Part shown: positions 21,570 to 22,726 of the stretch, piece by piece
Position numbering within the stretch: position 1 is the first letter of the stretch
How the letters are laid out: the number at the start of each line of letters is the position of its first letter
From: Peptococcaceae bacterium UBA6116
GTDB lineage: Bacteria > Bacillota > Desulfitobacteriia > Desulfitobacteriales > Syntrophobotulaceae
Length of the DNA stretch: 22,726 nucleotides
NCBI GenBank assembly: GCA_002423425.1
Contig: DIWC01000038.1
Location: forward strand, 1-22,726
Direction: 5' to 3'
Position numbers and translations under genes: made by a program
The notes under the pieces: generated by a model
Database searches by the model: none
Told to the model about the DNA's origin: nothing
Seen by the model: the letters and a program-made list of their open reading frames with translations, nothing else

Positions 21570-21823
21570 AATATCACAACCTTTCAGCTATTGTTATTAA
21601 CCATATATTACTTATATAATACAAAATACTAACATTAGTAAATAGGGAAAGCGATAAGTATTATGTATTCATAAATTACTGCGCTTGAAAAAAATTAATT
21701 GCATTTTAATATGAATCTTTCATTTCTATTTTATATTTTGTAAAAAACGTAGATCTGGCTTTTAATTCCATCCTATGATAAGATAAATTTAACAAAACGT
21801 CTGGATAGGAAAGAGGAGATTCT
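21570..21823. promoter_or_regulatory. Divergent promoter region of lutA and the prohibitin-like gene
   Basis: A 254-bp AT-rich region. No strong -35/-10 pair is seen. For lutA, TTACTA and TATATA with 17-bp spacing on the minus strand (about 21611-21639) are weak candidates. For the other gene, TATGAT at 21774-21779 may be a -10. AAGAGGAG (about 21810-21817) is the ribosome binding site of the prohibitin-like gene. Confidence 0.4.
21627..21640. promoter_or_regulatory. Perfect 14-bp palindrome upstream of lutA, candidate operator
   Basis: TACTAA-CA-TTAGTA forms 6-bp perfect arms around a 2-bp spacer, overlapping the weak lutA -35 candidate. Arms with a short spacer are usual for GntR-family regulators, and lut/lld operons are often under GntR-type (LutR/LldR) control. 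The assignment is inference. Confidence 0.45.
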
Positions 21824-22663
21824 ATGGATGGCACTATAGTTCCACGAAAACCAGCAAGAACTTTTCTTAAAATAATTCTACCCATAATTATTGTTGCTTT
21901 AATTATAGTTGCCTTTTTTTTTAAGGGCTATGTCATCGTTGAACCAGGATACCGTGGTGTCAGTGTTCTCTTAGGTGCTGTCAATCCCAAAGTATTGAAC
22001 GAAGGTTTCCATTTAAAAATTCCATTTATTCAAGAAGTAGTTCCCCTAGATGTGCAGGTGCAAAAAGCCCAATCGGAAGAAACAGCTTCCTCTAAGGATT
22101 TGCAGACAGTAAATGCCGTTATCGCTGTCAATTACAGGCTTGACCCTGCTAAGGTGAATAAACTTTATCAAGAATTAAGGCTATCCTATAAAGACCGTAT
22201 TGTCGATCCGGCTGTCGCGGAATCTCTTAAGGCCGTGACCGCCCAATATACGGCTGAAGAGCTCATCTCGAAAAGATCAGAGGTTAGCAGCAAAGTGAAA
22301 GCTATTCTTAGTGAAAAACTCTCTACCTATTACATGAAACTTGATGAGATCAATATAACAGAGTTTAAATTTAGCGATGAATTCAATGCCGCGATTGAAC
22401 AAAAGCAGATCGCCGAGCAACAAGCTTTAAAAGCAAGCCTTGACCTGCAAAGGATTGAAGTTGAAGCCCAACAGCAAATTGCCCAAGCCCGGGCCGAAGC
22501 TGAAGCTTTGAAATTACAAAAGGATCAGGTTACCCCGGAACTTGTGGAGCTGAGAAAGATAGAAGCTCAGCTGGAAGCAATCAAAAAATGGGATGGTAAA
22601 CTTCCAACTGTTACTGGAAACGGCGCAATTCCGTTTATTAACATTGATCAGTTAAAGCAGTAA
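21824..22663 (+). CDS. Prohibitin-family (SPFH domain) membrane protein
   Basis: 279 residues. A short basic N-terminus leads into one membrane helix (about 15-34, IILPIIIVALIIVAFFF). Then comes an SPFH/band-7 domain (about 36-200; VEPGYRGVSVLLGAVNPKVLNEGFH, VNYRLDPAKVNKLY, EINITEFKFSDEFNAAIEQKQ). A charged coiled coil (about 195-245) and a short tail (KWDGKLPTVTGNGAIPFINI) follow. This matches bacterial prohibitins, which form ring- or lattice-like membrane assemblies and interact with FtsH-type proteases in other organisms. It starts at ATG 21824 with AGAGGAG 8 nt upstream. It is divergent from lutA; no functional link to lutAB is seen. Confidence 0.9.
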   Translation: MDGTIVPRKPARTFLKIILPIIIVALIIVAFFFKGYVIVEPGYRGVSVLLGAVNPKVLNEGFHLKIPFIQEVVPLDVQVQKAQSEETASSKDLQTVNAVIAVNYRLDPAKVNKLYQELRLSYKDRIVDPAVAESLKAVTAQYTAEELISKRSEVSSKVKAILSEKLSTYYMKLDEINITEFKFSDEFNAAIEQKQIAEQQALKASLDLQRIEVEAQQQIAQARAEAEALKLQKDQVTPELVELRKIEAQLEAIKKWDGKLPTVTGNGAIPFINIDQLKQ

Positions 22664-22664
22664 A

Positions 22665-22680
22665 CGTAACGTACGTTACG
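22665..22680. promoter_or_regulatory. 16-bp perfect palindrome downstream of the prohibitin gene
   Basis: CGTAACGTACGTTACG is a perfect 16-bp palindrome directly after the stop. CGTAACG recurs once in plus orientation at 22707-22713, and a TATAAT lies between them (22691-22696). This arrangement suggests an operator of a gene beyond the right edge. The palindrome has no U-tract, so it is not a standard terminator. Confidence 0.4.
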
Positions 22681-22726
22681 CAAATATTCATATAATAGTA
22701 AGGGGGCGTAACGAAACTTTAGTTTT

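Noticed and set aside
1..22726. CRISPR arrays, tRNA, rRNA or an origin
   Set aside because: No regularly spaced repeats, cloverleaf-like segments, rRNA motifs or DnaA-box clusters were seen on either strand.

Overview
The window looks like chromosomal DNA of a moderately AT-rich, Gram-positive (monoderm) anaerobic Firmicute. A member of the Peptococcaceae/Desulfitobacteriaceae (Desulfosporosinus, Desulfitobacterium or Dehalobacter-like) is the best guess. The reasons are the purine-rich Shine-Dalgarno sites, a YfmM-type ABC-F protein and a CvfB protein of Firmicute type, a DUF4474 protein, a LutAB-like pair, and a Tad pilus locus with no secretin. The taxonomy is inference.

Layout. (1) 1-1615, minus: the 5' two-thirds of an FtsK/SpoIIIE DNA translocase, running off the left edge. 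(2) 1988-9332, plus: a complete tight-adherence (Tad/Flp, type IVb) pilus operon in the order flp pilin, cpaA prepilin peptidase, tadE and tadG-like minor pilins, cpaB, cpaE with an intact N-terminal receiver domain, cpaF ATPase, tadB, tadC. A DUF192 gene follows at 9385. A terminator-like hairpin sits right after flp and another hairpin lies between cpaF and tadB, so pilin and machinery are probably made in different amounts. (3) About 9.75-16.7 kb: an accessory stretch rich in gene decay. It holds a DUF456 fragment, an intact DUF4474 membrane protein, a small secreted protein of unknown role, an internally deleted TipAS-domain remnant, a DUF4405 membrane haem/Fe-S protein whose promoter carries a Fur/PerR-type palindrome, and a DUF4153 membrane protein. 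A remnant of a group II intron reverse transcriptase is joined in frame just upstream of the DUF4153 gene. A 277-bp segment bounded by inverted repeats and a collapsed NodI/NodJ-like ABC transporter follow. (4) 16697-19233, plus: yfmM (ABC-F ATPase) and cvfB (S1-domain protein). The cvfB start codon appears to be the rare ATT. (5) 19381-21569, minus: lutA-lutB lactate-oxidation iron-sulfur subunits, overlapping by one base, without lutC. A long GC-rich inverted repeat separates them from cvfB. (6) 21824-22663, plus: a prohibitin/SPFH membrane protein, divergent from lutA, followed by a 16-bp perfect palindrome.

How it fits together. The Tad genes encode a self-contained secretion/assembly machine: pilin, processing peptidase, minor pilins, localisation ATPase, motor ATPase and two inner-membrane platform proteins. 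The lutAB pair would oxidise lactate with electrons passing through Fe-S clusters. The region between these two modules has taken repeated insertions and deletions. I see no clearly new multi-gene system. The most distinctive points are the ATT start of cvfB, the intron-maturase remnant that can mislead the annotation of the DUF4153 gene, and the PerR-like box before the DUF4405 gene.
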